A DNA stretch of 64,000 bases from NCBI RefSeq assembly GCF_030719295.1, contig NZ_CP120997.1:4289501-4353500 (forward strand), written 5' to 3'. This document shows positions 43,632 through 52,058 of this stretch, piece after piece. The position numbers and the translations under genes are program-made. Each line of letters starts with the position of its first letter. Position 1 is the stretch's first letter. The notes below the pieces were generated by a model, which ran no database searches, had not been told where the DNA came from, and worked only from the letters and a program-made list of their open reading frames with translations. Origin of the DNA: Streptomyces sp. Mut1. Lineage in GTDB: Bacteria > Actinomycetota > Actinomycetes > Streptomycetales > Streptomycetaceae.

Positions 43632-44950
43632 GCGCCGCCACCACCCCCTACCTCCGCCTCCTCACCACCACCCAGCTCGCCTTCAACATCGGCTTCTACG
43701 CCGTCCTGCCCTACCTCGCCACCCACCTGGGCACCGGCCTCGGCATGACCGGCTGGCTTGTAGGACTCGTCCTCGGCCTACGCACTTTCAGCCAGCAGGG
43801 CCTCTTCGTCATCGGCGGCGCACTCACCGACCGGTACGGCCCCCGGCCCGTCGTCCTCGCCGGCTGCGCCCTGCGGATCGCGGGATTCGGCTGGCTGGCC
43901 GTCGCCGGCTCCACCGCGACCGTCATCGGCGCCGTCGTGCTCACCGGATTCGCCGCCGCCCTCTTCTCACCCGCCGTCGAGTCCGAGACCGCCCGCGAAG
44001 CCGTCCGCCACGAACAGCTCACCGGCACCCCGCGCGCCCGCGTCCTCGCCCGCTTCTCGGCCGCCGGACAGGCCGGTGCCTTCCTCGGCCCGCTCCTCGG
44101 ATCACTGCTCCTGCTCCTCGACGACGGATTCCGCGCCGCCTGCCTCGCCGGAGTCCTCGTCTTCACCGCGGTCCTCGCCGGACACGCCCTGCTCATGCCG
44201 CGCCGCGCACCCGTCCACCGAACGGGGGCACGCGGATCGCTGCGCCAGGTCCTCACCCGCCGGCCGTTCCTGCTGCTCTGCCTCGTGTACAGCGGCTACC
44301 TCATCGCCTACAACCAGCTCTACCTGTCGCTGCCCGCCGAAGTGGAAGCCGCCACCGGATCGCAGACCGCCCTCGGCCGGCTCTTCGCGCTCTCCTCCCT
44401 CCTGGTCGTCTGCGTACAGCTGCCCCTCACCCGCTGGTCCGCCGACCGGGTCACGCCCCGCACCGCGCTCGTCACGGGACTCGCCACCGTGGCCGCCGGA
44501 TTCGCCGCCGTACCCCTCGCCCCGGCCGGACCCGCCGGGCTGCTGCCCGCCACCTCGCTCGTCGTGCTGCTCACGCTCGGCCAGATGCTCCTGGTGCCCG
44601 CCGCCCGGGGGCTCGTACCCGACCTGGTCGAGGACCGGCACCTCGGCCTCGCCACCGGAGCGCTCTCCTCCGTGTCCGGACTCGCCGTACTCGGCGGCAG
44701 CGCCGCCACCGGCGCCCTGCTCGACGCGCCCGCGCCGCTGCGCTGGGCCGCACTCGCCGCGGTCCCCCTCACCGGAGCCGTCCTCGCCCTGGCCCTGCCC
44801 CCGGGAGCGCCCGCGAAGCGGGAGAAAATCCCCGAGGCCATAACAAGTGTCACGCAATCCCCGGAAGGGGCTCGGGGCACTGGTGCGGGCCTACTACCCT
44901 TGAGGGGTGACTATTCGCCTGTACGACACCAGCGCCCGGCAGATCCGTGA
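43628..44950 (+). CDS. MFS transporter, possibly metallophore exporter (CntE-like)
   Basis: 440 residues with about 12 hydrophobic segments and the MFS loop GGALTDRYGPRPVVL. The ATG overlaps the permease stop by 4 nt (ATGA), so it belongs to the same Zur-box operon. In opine-metallophore loci the MFS protein CntE exports the newly made metallophore, so export of a zincophore is a reasonable inference from context, not from residues. The 3' end runs 44 nt into cysS, an unusual overlap; the last 30 residues are not hydrophobic and may be junction sequence. Confidence 0.75.
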   Translation: MSAATTPYLRLLTTTQLAFNIGFYAVLPYLATHLGTGLGMTGWLVGLVLGLRTFSQQGLFVIGGALTDRYGPRPVVLAGCALRIAGFGWLAVAGSTATVIGAVVLTGFAAALFSPAVESETAREAVRHEQLTGTPRARVLARFSAAGQAGAFLGPLLGSLLLLLDDGFRAACLAGVLVFTAVLAGHALLMPRRAPVHRTGARGSLRQVLTRRPFLLLCLVYSGYLIAYNQLYLSLPAEVEAATGSQTALGRLFALSSLLVVCVQLPLTRWSADRVTPRTALVTGLATVAAGFAAVPLAPAGPAGLLPATSLVVLLTLGQMLLVPAARGLVPDLVEDRHLGLATGALSSVSGLAVLGGSAATGALLDAPAPLRWAALAAVPLTGAVLALALPPGAPAKREKIPEAITSVTQSPEGARGTGAGLLPLRGDYSPVRHQRPADP

Positions 44951-46310
44951 CTTCGTCCCGCTCACAGCGGGCTGTGTCTCGATCTACCTCTGTGGCGCTA
45001 CCGTCCAGGCCGCCCCGCACATCGGGCACATCAGGTCCGGACTGAACTTCGACATCATGCGCCGCTGGTTCGCCTACCGCGGCTACGACGTGACGTTCGT
45101 CCGGAACGTCACCGACATCGACGACAAGATCATCACCAAGTCCGCCGAACAGGGCCGGCCGTGGTGGGCGATCGGCTACGAGAACGAGCGCGCGTTCAAC
45201 GCGGGCTACGACGCGCTCGGCTGCCTCCCGCCCACCTACGAGCCCCGCGCCACCGGTCACGTCCCCGAGATGATCGAGATGATGCGCGGCCTCATCGAAC
45301 GGGGCCATGCCTACGCCGCCGACGGCAACGTCTACTTCGACGTGCGCTCGTTCCCCGGCTACCTGGAGCTCTCCAACCAGGATCTGGACGACCTGCGCCA
45401 GCCCTCCGGCGACAACGAGACCGGCAAGCGCGACAAGCGCGACTTCGCCATGTGGAAGGCGTCCAAGCCCGGCGAGCCGAGCTGGGAGACGCCCTGGGGC
45501 CGCGGCCGTCCGGGCTGGCACCTGGAGTGCTCCGCCATGGCGCACAAGTACCTCGGCACCGCCTTCGACATCCACGGCGGCGGCATCGACCTGATCTTCC
45601 CGCACCACGAGAACGAGATCGCCCAGGCCAAGGCCTTCGGCGACGAGTTCGCGAAGTACTGGGTGCACAACGGCTGGGTCACCATGTCCGGCGAGAAGAT
45701 GTCGAAGTCGCTGGGCAACTCCGTGCTCGTCAGCGAGATGGTCAAGGCGTGGCGCCCGATCGTGCTGCGCTACTACCTCGGCACCCCGCACTACCGGTCG
45801 ATGATCGAGTACAGCGAGGAGGCCCTGCGCGAGGCCGAGTCCGCGTTCGCGCGGATCGAGGGCTTCGTCCAGCGCGTCACCGAGAAGGCCGGCGAGACCG
45901 TCGCGCCCGCCGCCGAGGTGCCGCCCGCCTTCGCCGAAGCCATGGACGACGACCTCGGTGTGCCGCAGGCCCTCGCGATCGTCCACACCACGGTCCGCCA
46001 GGGCAACTCCGCCCTCGCCGCCGACGACAAGGAAGCCGCCGTCGCACGGCTCGCCGAGGTCCGTGCCATGCTCGGTGTCCTCGGACTCGACCCGCTGGAC
46101 GACCACTGGGCCGGCGAGAGCGACCGGGGCGACGACCTCCACGGCGTCGTCGACACCCTCGTCCGCCTCGTCCTCGACCAGCGCCAGTCCGCCCGCGCCC
46201 GCAAGGACTGGGCCGCCGCCGACGCCATCCGCGACCAGCTCAACCAGTCCGGCCTCGTCATCGAGGACAGCCCGGCCGGACCCCGGTGGACACTCGGCCC
46301 CCGCCAGTAG
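44907..46310 (+). CDS. cysS: Cysteinyl-tRNA synthetase
   Basis: 467 residues, class I synthetase. Zinc ligand Cys29 (LCGATVQ), HIGH motif at 38-41 (PHIGHIRSG), KMSKS at 264-268 (GEKMSKSLGNS), and the GGGIDLIFPHHENEIAQ zinc and amino-acid recognition block. It charges tRNA-Cys with cysteine. The GTG start at 44907 gives the normal N-terminus TIRLYDTSARQI. Its start overlaps the upstream MFS gene by 44 nt; the two probably do not share a natural operon. Confidence 0.96.
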   Translation: MTIRLYDTSARQIRDFVPLTAGCVSIYLCGATVQAAPHIGHIRSGLNFDIMRRWFAYRGYDVTFVRNVTDIDDKIITKSAEQGRPWWAIGYENERAFNAGYDALGCLPPTYEPRATGHVPEMIEMMRGLIERGHAYAADGNVYFDVRSFPGYLELSNQDLDDLRQPSGDNETGKRDKRDFAMWKASKPGEPSWETPWGRGRPGWHLECSAMAHKYLGTAFDIHGGGIDLIFPHHENEIAQAKAFGDEFAKYWVHNGWVTMSGEKMSKSLGNSVLVSEMVKAWRPIVLRYYLGTPHYRSMIEYSEEALREAESAFARIEGFVQRVTEKAGETVAPAAEVPPAFAEAMDDDLGVPQALAIVHTTVRQGNSALAADDKEAAVARLAEVRAMLGVLGLDPLDDHWAGESDRGDDLHGVVDTLVRLVLDQRQSARARKDWAAADAIRDQLNQSGLVIEDSPAGPRWTLGPRQ

Positions 46311-46393
46311 TCCCTCCATGTGCCGCCCGGCCCGCCGGGCGGCACACTCTCACTTATACGTACGCACGTCTGAAGCAACGAAACAGGTAGGTC

Positions 46394-47350
46394 ATGGCCG
46401 GGAACAGCCAGCGCAGGAACCGCCGCACGTCCAACAAGAAGGGCATGCAGGTCGGCAGCGGTGGCCAGCGACGCCGTGGTCTCGAAGGCAAGGGACCGAC
46501 GCCGCCCGCCTCCGCCCGCAAGGGACACAAGAAGAACCGCGTCGCCAACGCCCAGGCCAAGCAGGCCGCCGCCCGCCGCCCCGCCCCCCGCCGCGGCGGC
46601 GTCAAGGGCACCTCCGAGATGGTCGTCGGCCGCAACCCCGTCTACGAGGCCCTGCGCGACGGCGTTCCCGCCACCACCCTCTACGTCCAGCAGTACATCG
46701 ACAACGACGAGCGCGTCCGCGAAGCCCTCCAGCTCGCCGGAGAGCGCGGCAACATCAACCTGATGGAAGCCCCGCGCCCCGAGCTCGACCGCATGACGAA
46801 CGGGCTCAACCACCAGGGCCTCGTCCTCCAGGTCCCGCCCTACGAGTACGCCGACCCGCAGGACCTCACCGCCGCCGCGTACGACAACGGCGAGGACCCC
46901 CTCATCGTCGCCCTCGACGGCGTCACCGACCCCCGCAACCTCGGCGCGATCGTCCGCTCCGTCTCCGCCTTCGGCGGCCACGGCGTCGTCGTGCCCGAGC
47001 GCCGCGCGGCCGGCATGACCGCCGGAGCCTGGAAGTCCTCCGCCGGCACCGCCGCCCGTACGCCCGTCTCCCGGGTCACCAACCTGACCCGCGCCCTGGA
47101 GGCGTACAAGAAGGAAGGCATCGCGGTCGTCGGCCTCGCCGCCGACGGCGAGCACACCGTCGAGGACCTCGAAGCCCTCGGCGGCCCCGTCGTCATCGTC
47201 ATCGGCAGCGAGGGCAAGGGCCTCGGCCGGCTCGTCGGCGAGACCTGCGACTACCGCGTCCGCATCTCCATGCCCGGCGGCGCCGAATCCCTCAACGCCG
47301 GTGTCGCCGCCGGAATCGTCATGTACGAGGTCGCCCGCCGCCGCGCCTGA
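46394..47350 (+). CDS. rlmB: 23S rRNA 2'-O-ribose methyltransferase RlmB (SpoU family)
   Basis: 318 residues. A basic, Arg/Lys-rich N-terminal extension (about 1-75) precedes the substrate-binding domain, then the SPOUT domain with motif 1 DPRNLGAIVRSV, motif 2 VIGSEGKGL and motif 3 ISMPGGAESLNAGVAAGI. It methylates G2251-type positions in 23S rRNA. It follows cysS by 83 bp, the standard actinobacterial order. Confidence 0.92.
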   Translation: MAGNSQRRNRRTSNKKGMQVGSGGQRRRGLEGKGPTPPASARKGHKKNRVANAQAKQAAARRPAPRRGGVKGTSEMVVGRNPVYEALRDGVPATTLYVQQYIDNDERVREALQLAGERGNINLMEAPRPELDRMTNGLNHQGLVLQVPPYEYADPQDLTAAAYDNGEDPLIVALDGVTDPRNLGAIVRSVSAFGGHGVVVPERRAAGMTAGAWKSSAGTAARTPVSRVTNLTRALEAYKKEGIAVVGLAADGEHTVEDLEALGGPVVIVIGSEGKGLGRLVGETCDYRVRISMPGGAESLNAGVAAGIVMYEVARRRA

Positions 47351-47372
47351 GCACCCGGCCCGGAGGGGCCCG

Positions 47373-47406
47373 GCGGGGGCGCGAGCGCACGTGCGCGCGC
47401 CCCCGC
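47373..47406 (+). terminator. Hairpin after rlmB
   Basis: Eleven-bp stem GCGGGGGCGCG / CGCGCCCCCGC with a 12-nt loop, 22 bp after the stop. Confidence 0.7.
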
Positions 47407-47488
47407 GCGACCCCCCACCACCTGTTGACGGGTCTCGGACACTTCGACACCGTCAAGGCAGTGTCCTAATCACACATCACTCGGTTAG

Positions 47489-49159
47489 ATGAGTGTGGAC
47501 ACCAGAACGCCTCGGTTCGACGAACTACCCGCCCTGAGCATGACCAAGGTGGACTGCGACCCCGCGCAGGTCATCGTCAACCACGCCAGCTTCCGGGTAC
47601 AGCTCGCCCCCGGCCAGCGCGCGCGGCTGCGCGGTGTGAGCCCCGTCGGCCCGCCCAGGATCCCCGCCATGAGCGGCGCCGGAGCCGGCCGCGGCCGACG
47701 CGCCCCCGTCGTCTGGAGCGGCAGGTCCGCCCCCGGCGACCCCGGCGCCACCGGGCTTCTCCAGGCCGTACGGAACTCCACCGCGGGCCGCCCCGACACC
47801 GCGTACGACCCCTACGAGCCGTACGTCCCCTACGAGTCCGACCGCGGACACGGCGTCGGCACCCAGGTCATCCCGCGCCTCGACGACCTGCCCCTCGACG
47901 AGACCCAGCCCAACCCCGTCATCGGCGCACCCCGCCCCGGCGGCCCCCTGCTCCCGCCCATGCGCCGGGCCGTCGGCGCCTACGACCCCGTCGACCCCGG
48001 GCCGTACCACCCGGACCTCCACCGCGACCCGGACCGCTACGACGACGACCCCGCCGTCGACCTCACCGACGAGGACAACGGCACCCGGGGCCGGCGCCAG
48101 AACGGCGCCGACGACGTCCGGCACGCGTACTACCCCGGCCGCCGCATGAACCTCGGCGTCGTCCTCCTGCCCATGCGGGTCCTCCTCGGCTTCATCTCCA
48201 TCTACGCCGGCATGGGCAAGCTCTGCGACCCCGTCTACTTCGACGGCGGCGAACGCGGCTCCATGGTCAAGTGGCTGAACTCCCTCCACCCCTGGGCCCT
48301 CGCCGAACCGCTGCGCGACTTCGCCCTGTCCCACCCGGTCGGAGCCGGCCTCTCCATCGCCTTCCTCCAGGTCGTCGTCGGCGTCCTCACCGTCCTCGGC
48401 CTCTGGCAGCGCGTCGCCGCCACCGTCGGCGCGCTGCTGTCCGCCGCCCTCCTGGTGACCGTCAGCTGGCGCACCGTCGCCGCCTACGACGCGCCCGACA
48501 TCATCTTCCTGGCCGCCTGGAGCCCCCTGATCATCGCGGGCGCCCCCGTCTACTCCCTCGACGGACGCCTCGCCGGAGAGGCCTGGCGCAAGCTCGGTCC
48601 CCGCTCCGAGATCTGGGACCTGCGCCGCCGGGTCCTGCGCCGCGGCGGTGTCGTCGCCAGCATCGTCGTCGGGCTCACCCTCCTCATCGGCTCCATCCTC
48701 GGCGGCGCCGTCCGCTCCACCGAGGTCGTCACCGTCCCCGGCCCCCACGGCGTCCCCACCAACCAGCTCCCCGGCTCCCCGCTCCCCGACAAGTCCCGCG
48801 GCGGCAAGGCCTCCAAGAGCCCCACCGGCCAAGAGCCCACCCCGTCCCACAGCACCGCCCCCCACACCCCCTCCGCCGACGCCTCCACCCCCGCCACGGA
48901 CAGCGTCCGCGAAACGGGCCAGGCGGCGGGCGCGGGCGCCGGACAGCCCAGCGAGACCCAGGGCACCGGCCAGCAGCCCCCGCAGCAGACCACCCCCCAG
49001 CAGCCGCCCACCACCAGCGCGGGCCCCAGCTCCTCCGGCTCCACCGGCGACGGCGGCGGCTCCACCACCGGCGGCACCGACCCCGACCCCGCCACCGGCT
49101 CCACCGGCGGCAGCGGCGACACCAGCGGCCGCAACCCCATCGGCGGCCTCCTCGGCTGA
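47489..49159 (+). CDS. DoxX-family membrane protein with long disordered ends
   Basis: 556 residues. The first 215 or so are soluble and disordered (Pro, Arg, Asp, Tyr-rich). A DoxX-like four-helix membrane domain follows at about 220-350 (LGVVLLPMRVLLGFISIYAGMGKL, VGAGLSIAFLQVVVGVLTVLGL and two more). One further helix lies at 386-406 (GGVVASIVVGLTLLIGSILGG). The final 140 residues are Pro/Ser/Thr/Gly/Gln-rich low complexity, probably extracytoplasmic. DoxX domains occur in quinone-linked redox and thiol systems; the function here is unknown. Confidence 0.85.
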   Translation: MSVDTRTPRFDELPALSMTKVDCDPAQVIVNHASFRVQLAPGQRARLRGVSPVGPPRIPAMSGAGAGRGRRAPVVWSGRSAPGDPGATGLLQAVRNSTAGRPDTAYDPYEPYVPYESDRGHGVGTQVIPRLDDLPLDETQPNPVIGAPRPGGPLLPPMRRAVGAYDPVDPGPYHPDLHRDPDRYDDDPAVDLTDEDNGTRGRRQNGADDVRHAYYPGRRMNLGVVLLPMRVLLGFISIYAGMGKLCDPVYFDGGERGSMVKWLNSLHPWALAEPLRDFALSHPVGAGLSIAFLQVVVGVLTVLGLWQRVAATVGALLSAALLVTVSWRTVAAYDAPDIIFLAAWSPLIIAGAPVYSLDGRLAGEAWRKLGPRSEIWDLRRRVLRRGGVVASIVVGLTLLIGSILGGAVRSTEVVTVPGPHGVPTNQLPGSPLPDKSRGGKASKSPTGQEPTPSHSTAPHTPSADASTPATDSVRETGQAAGAGAGQPSETQGTGQQPPQQTTPQQPPTTSAGPSSSGSTGDGGGSTTGGTDPDPATGSTGGSGDTSGRNPIGGLLG

Positions 49160-49175
49160 CCCGGAGGCACCCGAC

Positions 49176-49221
49176 GAGAAGGGGCGGGGCCGGAGGAAAA
49201 CCTCCGGCCCCGCCCCTTCTC
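49176..49221. terminator. Strong bidirectional terminator
   Basis: Perfect 21-bp stem with an AAAA loop (49197-49200), between the convergent DoxX gene and nucleotidyltransferase gene; 17 bp from each stop. Confidence 0.9.
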
Positions 49222-49237
49222 CGTAGCCCCGTGCCGG

Positions 49238-49948
49238 CTACCGCCCGTCCAGCTCCTTGGCGGCCTCGGTCAGGTCCTTCGCCGTGTCGATGGCCCGCCA
49301 GTACGCCCCGTGCGGCAACGGATACCCCGCCAGCCGCCGTTCCCTGGCCAGCCGCGGGAACGTCGTCCGCTCATGGTCCCCCCGGTCCGGCAGCAGCGCG
49401 GTGAACGCCGGGGAGAACACGTACACCCCGGCATTGATCAGATACGGCGACGGCGGTGCCTCGATGAAGTCCGTGATGTGCCCGAACGCGTCCGTCTCCA
49501 CCGCCCCCCACGGAATCCTCGGACGGGCCAGCGCCAGCGTCGCGGTCGCGTCCCGCTCCGCGTGGAACGCCGCCATCTCACGCAACGAGAACCGCGTCCA
49601 GATGTCCCCGTTGGTCGCATACCAGGGCTCGTCCGGCGCCGGCAACCGGGCCGCCGCGTACTTCAGCCCGCCCCCGCGCCCCAGCGGCTCCGACTCCACC
49701 ACCGTCGTCACGCGCAACGGCAGCACCGCGTCGGACAGCCACTCCTGCAACACCTCGGCGAGATGCCCGCACGAGACCACGGCATCGGTCACGCCCTCGG
49801 CGGCCAGCCAGGAAAGCTGATGGCCGATGATCGGGGTCCCGGTACCCGGGATCTCGACCATCGGCTTGGGGCGGTCATCGGTATACGGGCGCAGCCGTGA
49901 CCCCTGGCCACCTGCCAGGATCACGGCCTGCGTCGGAAACGTATGCAT
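49238..49948 (-). CDS. Sugar nucleotidyltransferase (mannose-1-phosphate guanylyltransferase/RfbA-like)
   Basis: 236 residues of the NTP-transferase fold: AVILAGGQGSRLRPYTDDRPKPMVEI (nucleotide and catalytic loop), ESEPLGRGGGLKYAAARLP, ATNGDIWTRF (metal Asp) and YLINAGVYVFSP. Such enzymes make NDP-sugars for glycan synthesis; the exact sugar and nucleotide are uncertain. TATCGT ends 7 nt before ATG 49948, so this start is preferred over GTG 49957 and the mRNA is probably leaderless. Confidence 0.88.
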   Translation of the reverse strand: MHTFPTQAVILAGGQGSRLRPYTDDRPKPMVEIPGTGTPIIGHQLSWLAAEGVTDAVVSCGHLAEVLQEWLSDAVLPLRVTTVVESEPLGRGGGLKYAAARLPAPDEPWYATNGDIWTRFSLREMAAFHAERDATATLALARPRIPWGAVETDAFGHITDFIEAPPSPYLINAGVYVFSPAFTALLPDRGDHERTTFPRLARERRLAGYPLPHGAYWRAIDTAKDLTEAAKELDGR

Positions 49949-49983
49949 GCCAGGCACGATATGCCGTGCCCGGCTCCGGTCGG

Positions 49984-50412
49984 TCAGCTGAACTGGGCGA
50001 CACCCGAGGCGAACGACGTGTCACAGACGGGGCGGGAGAAACGGTGCGCCCGCGTCGGGCCGTACTGCGCGACGGCCGCCTTCCCGAGCGCCTTCGCGAT
50101 CGACATGCAGTGCCGGGCGAGCGACGGTCGCCCCTCGACGGCACGTTGGAGCTCCGTCAGGGCGACACCGGGGTCCTTCTCCCGGAGCTCCACGAGGAGC
50201 CGGTCGCGCAGGATGTCCTGCGGGGCACGTTCCTTGACCTCCTTGGCGCCCTTGGCGTCGGAGACGGTACGAGCCGACGCGGCGAGCAGCTGCGAGTCGG
50301 AGTTGCTGGCTGCCCACGGCACGGCGGTGACCGCGAGGGTCCCGGACAGAACCATGACGACGGGCAGTACGAGAGCGAGAGTTCGGCCGATACGGCGCAC
50401 GGAGTGGGTCAC
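49984..50412 (-). CDS. Small secreted protein of unknown function
   Basis: 142 residues. Signal peptide with basic RRIGR and hydrophobic core (LALVLPVVMVLSGTLAVTAVP), then a mature domain of about 110 residues rich in helix: LLAASARTVSDAKGAKEVKERAPQDILRDRLLVELREKDPGVALTELQRAVEGRPSLARHC, and a C-terminal VCDTSFASG. Two Cys (about 105 and 132) could form a disulfide. I do not recognise a named family. It begins with GTG; TACGCT ends 6 nt upstream, so it is likely leaderless. Confidence 0.7.
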   Translation of the reverse strand: MTHSVRRIGRTLALVLPVVMVLSGTLAVTAVPWAASNSDSQLLAASARTVSDAKGAKEVKERAPQDILRDRLLVELREKDPGVALTELQRAVEGRPSLARHCMSIAKALGKAAVAQYGPTRAHRFSRPVCDTSFASGVAQFS

Positions 50413-50578
50413 GCAGCGAGCGTAGCGGTCGGTGATGACATGGCGACATTACGTCACCCTCGCGGGGGATGGTTCGAGTGGTCTTTTCGAATCGCGTGTT
50501 GACGAGTCGGAGCGAAATGACCGTTGTGCCGGGGATTTTTCCCTCGGCTGTTCAAACCCCTCGACCGGCCCCGACGCG

Positions 50579-50613
50579 CGGTGGCCCCGCACGAAGATCG
50601 TGCGGGGCCACCG
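50579..50613 (-). terminator. Terminator of msiK
   Basis: Sixteen-bp perfect stem (left arm GGTGGCCCCGCACGA within it) with a 3-nt loop, 17 bp beyond the msiK stop. Confidence 0.85.
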
Positions 50614-50629
50614 TACAGCGCTTGCCGGA

Positions 50630-51766
50630 TCAGGCGGTGAGACGCTCACCCGTCGACGTGGCGAAGACGTGCAGCTCGTCCGGGCGCGGCACGACGTGCA
50701 GCTTGGTGCCCTTCTCCGGGACGGCGCGGCCGCCGACGCGGACCACGAGGTCCTTGTGCTCGCCACCGACCTCGGCGGCACCGTAGACGAAGCCGTCGGC
50801 GCCGAGCTCCTCGACCACGTTGACCGAGACGGCCAGACCGGCCGGGGCCTCCGAGGAGTCCTTGGCGAGGGTCTTCGCGGCGGCGCCACCGTGCTCGACG
50901 ATGTCGAAGTGCTCGGGGCGGATACCGACCGTCACGGTCGTGTCGCCACGGTCGGCGGCGGCGGTCAGCGCCTCACGCGAGACCGGGACGACGCTGTTGC
51001 CGAACTTCACGCCACCGTCGGTGATCGGGACCTCGATCAGGTTCATCGCGGGCGAGCCGATGAAGCCGGCCACGAAGAGGTTCGCCGGCTTGTCGTACAT
51101 GTTGCGCGGCGAGTCGACCTGCTGGAGCAGACCGTCCTTGAGGACCGCGACCCGGTCGCCCATGGTCAGGGCCTCGACCTGGTCGTGCGTGACGTACACG
51201 GTCGTGATGCCCAGCCGGCGCTGGAGCGAGGCGATCTGCGTACGGGTGGAGACGCGGAGCTTGGCGTCGAGGTTCGACAGCGGCTCGTCCATGAGGAAGA
51301 CCTGCGGCTCACGCACGATCGCGCGGCCCATCGCCACACGCTGACGCTGACCACCGGAGAGCGCCTTCGGCTTCCGGTCCAGGTATTCGCTGAGGTCCAG
51401 CATCTTGGCGGCCTCTTCGACCTTCGCCCGGATGTCGCTCTTGTTCACACCGGCGATCTTGAGCGCGAAGCCCATGTTGTCCGCGACGGTCATGTGCGGG
51501 TAGAGCGCGTAGTTCTGGAACACCATGGCGATGTCCCGGTCCTTCGGCGGCAGGTGCGTGACGTCACGGTCACCGATGCGGATCGCACCGCCGTTGACGT
51601 CCTCAAGACCCGCGAGCATGCGCAGGGAGGTGGACTTGCCACAACCGGAGGGACCGACGAGGACGAGGAACTCACCGTCCGCGATGTCGATCTCGAGCTG
51701 GTCGACCGCGGGCTTCGTGGAGCCGGGGTAGACACGGGACGCCTTGTCGAACGTGACACTGGCCAT
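50630..51766 (-). CDS. msiK: Multiple-sugar ABC transporter ATPase MsiK
   Basis: 378 residues. Walker A GPSGCGKST at 38-46, Q-loop near 84, signature LSGGQRQ at 136-142, Walker B VFLMDEP at 156-162, and a C-terminal MalK-type OB domain. In Streptomyces MsiK energises many carbohydrate (CUT1) permeases, including those for cellobiose and chitobiose. The ATG at 51766 gives the family N-terminus MASVTFDKASRVYPGS; the upstream frame to 51850 is not conserved. It serves permeases encoded elsewhere. Confidence 0.95.
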   Translation of the reverse strand: MASVTFDKASRVYPGSTKPAVDQLEIDIADGEFLVLVGPSGCGKSTSLRMLAGLEDVNGGAIRIGDRDVTHLPPKDRDIAMVFQNYALYPHMTVADNMGFALKIAGVNKSDIRAKVEEAAKMLDLSEYLDRKPKALSGGQRQRVAMGRAIVREPQVFLMDEPLSNLDAKLRVSTRTQIASLQRRLGITTVYVTHDQVEALTMGDRVAVLKDGLLQQVDSPRNMYDKPANLFVAGFIGSPAMNLIEVPITDGGVKFGNSVVPVSREALTAAADRGDTTVTVGIRPEHFDIVEHGGAAAKTLAKDSSEAPAGLAVSVNVVEELGADGFVYGAAEVGGEHKDLVVRVGGRAVPEKGTKLHVVPRPDELHVFATSTGERLTA

Positions 51767-51946
51767 GCTGATGCTTCTCCTCCACCGGCAGGTACGTGCC
51801 GGACGATCCGTTGTAAGGGAGTGGTCTGGTCCATCGGAGTGAACCTGCAAGGACGCTACCTGGCGGTTTCGGATCTGTCAGCAGTTCCTGGGGTGTGAGA
51901 TTTCTGCACCGCGCCGCGCGCGGTGTTGGTTAGACTGCTCCGGCAC

Positions 51947-52020
51947 GCCTCCTTAGCTCAGCTGGCCAGAGCAACGCACTTGTAATGCGTAGGTCATCGG
52001 TTCGAATCCGATAGGGGGCT
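51947..52020 (+). tRNA. tRNA-Thr (anticodon TGT)
   Basis: Acceptor stem GCCTCCT pairs with AGGGGGC (one G-T wobble). The anticodon stem ACGCA/TGCGT flanks loop CTTGTAA with anticodon TGT, reading ACA. The T-loop is TTCGAATCC. The CCA end is encoded at 52021-52023. A terminator hairpin follows at once. Confidence 0.95.
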
Positions 52021-52026
52021 CCATCG

Positions 52027-52058
52027 ACCAGGCCGGCTCCCCGCCGGCCTGGTTTTTT
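52027..52058 (+). terminator. Intrinsic terminator of the tRNA gene
   Basis: Eleven-bp stem ACCAGGCCGGC / GCCGGCCTGGT, 5-nt loop, followed by TTTTTT at 52053-52058; a complete Rho-independent terminator. Confidence 0.92.

Noticed and set aside
50630..51766. MsiK as the ATPase for the fused permease
   Set aside because: MsiK belongs to the MalK/CUT1 group and is known to serve sugar permeases; the fused permease is of the peptide/nickel class, which needs DppD/F-type ATPases.
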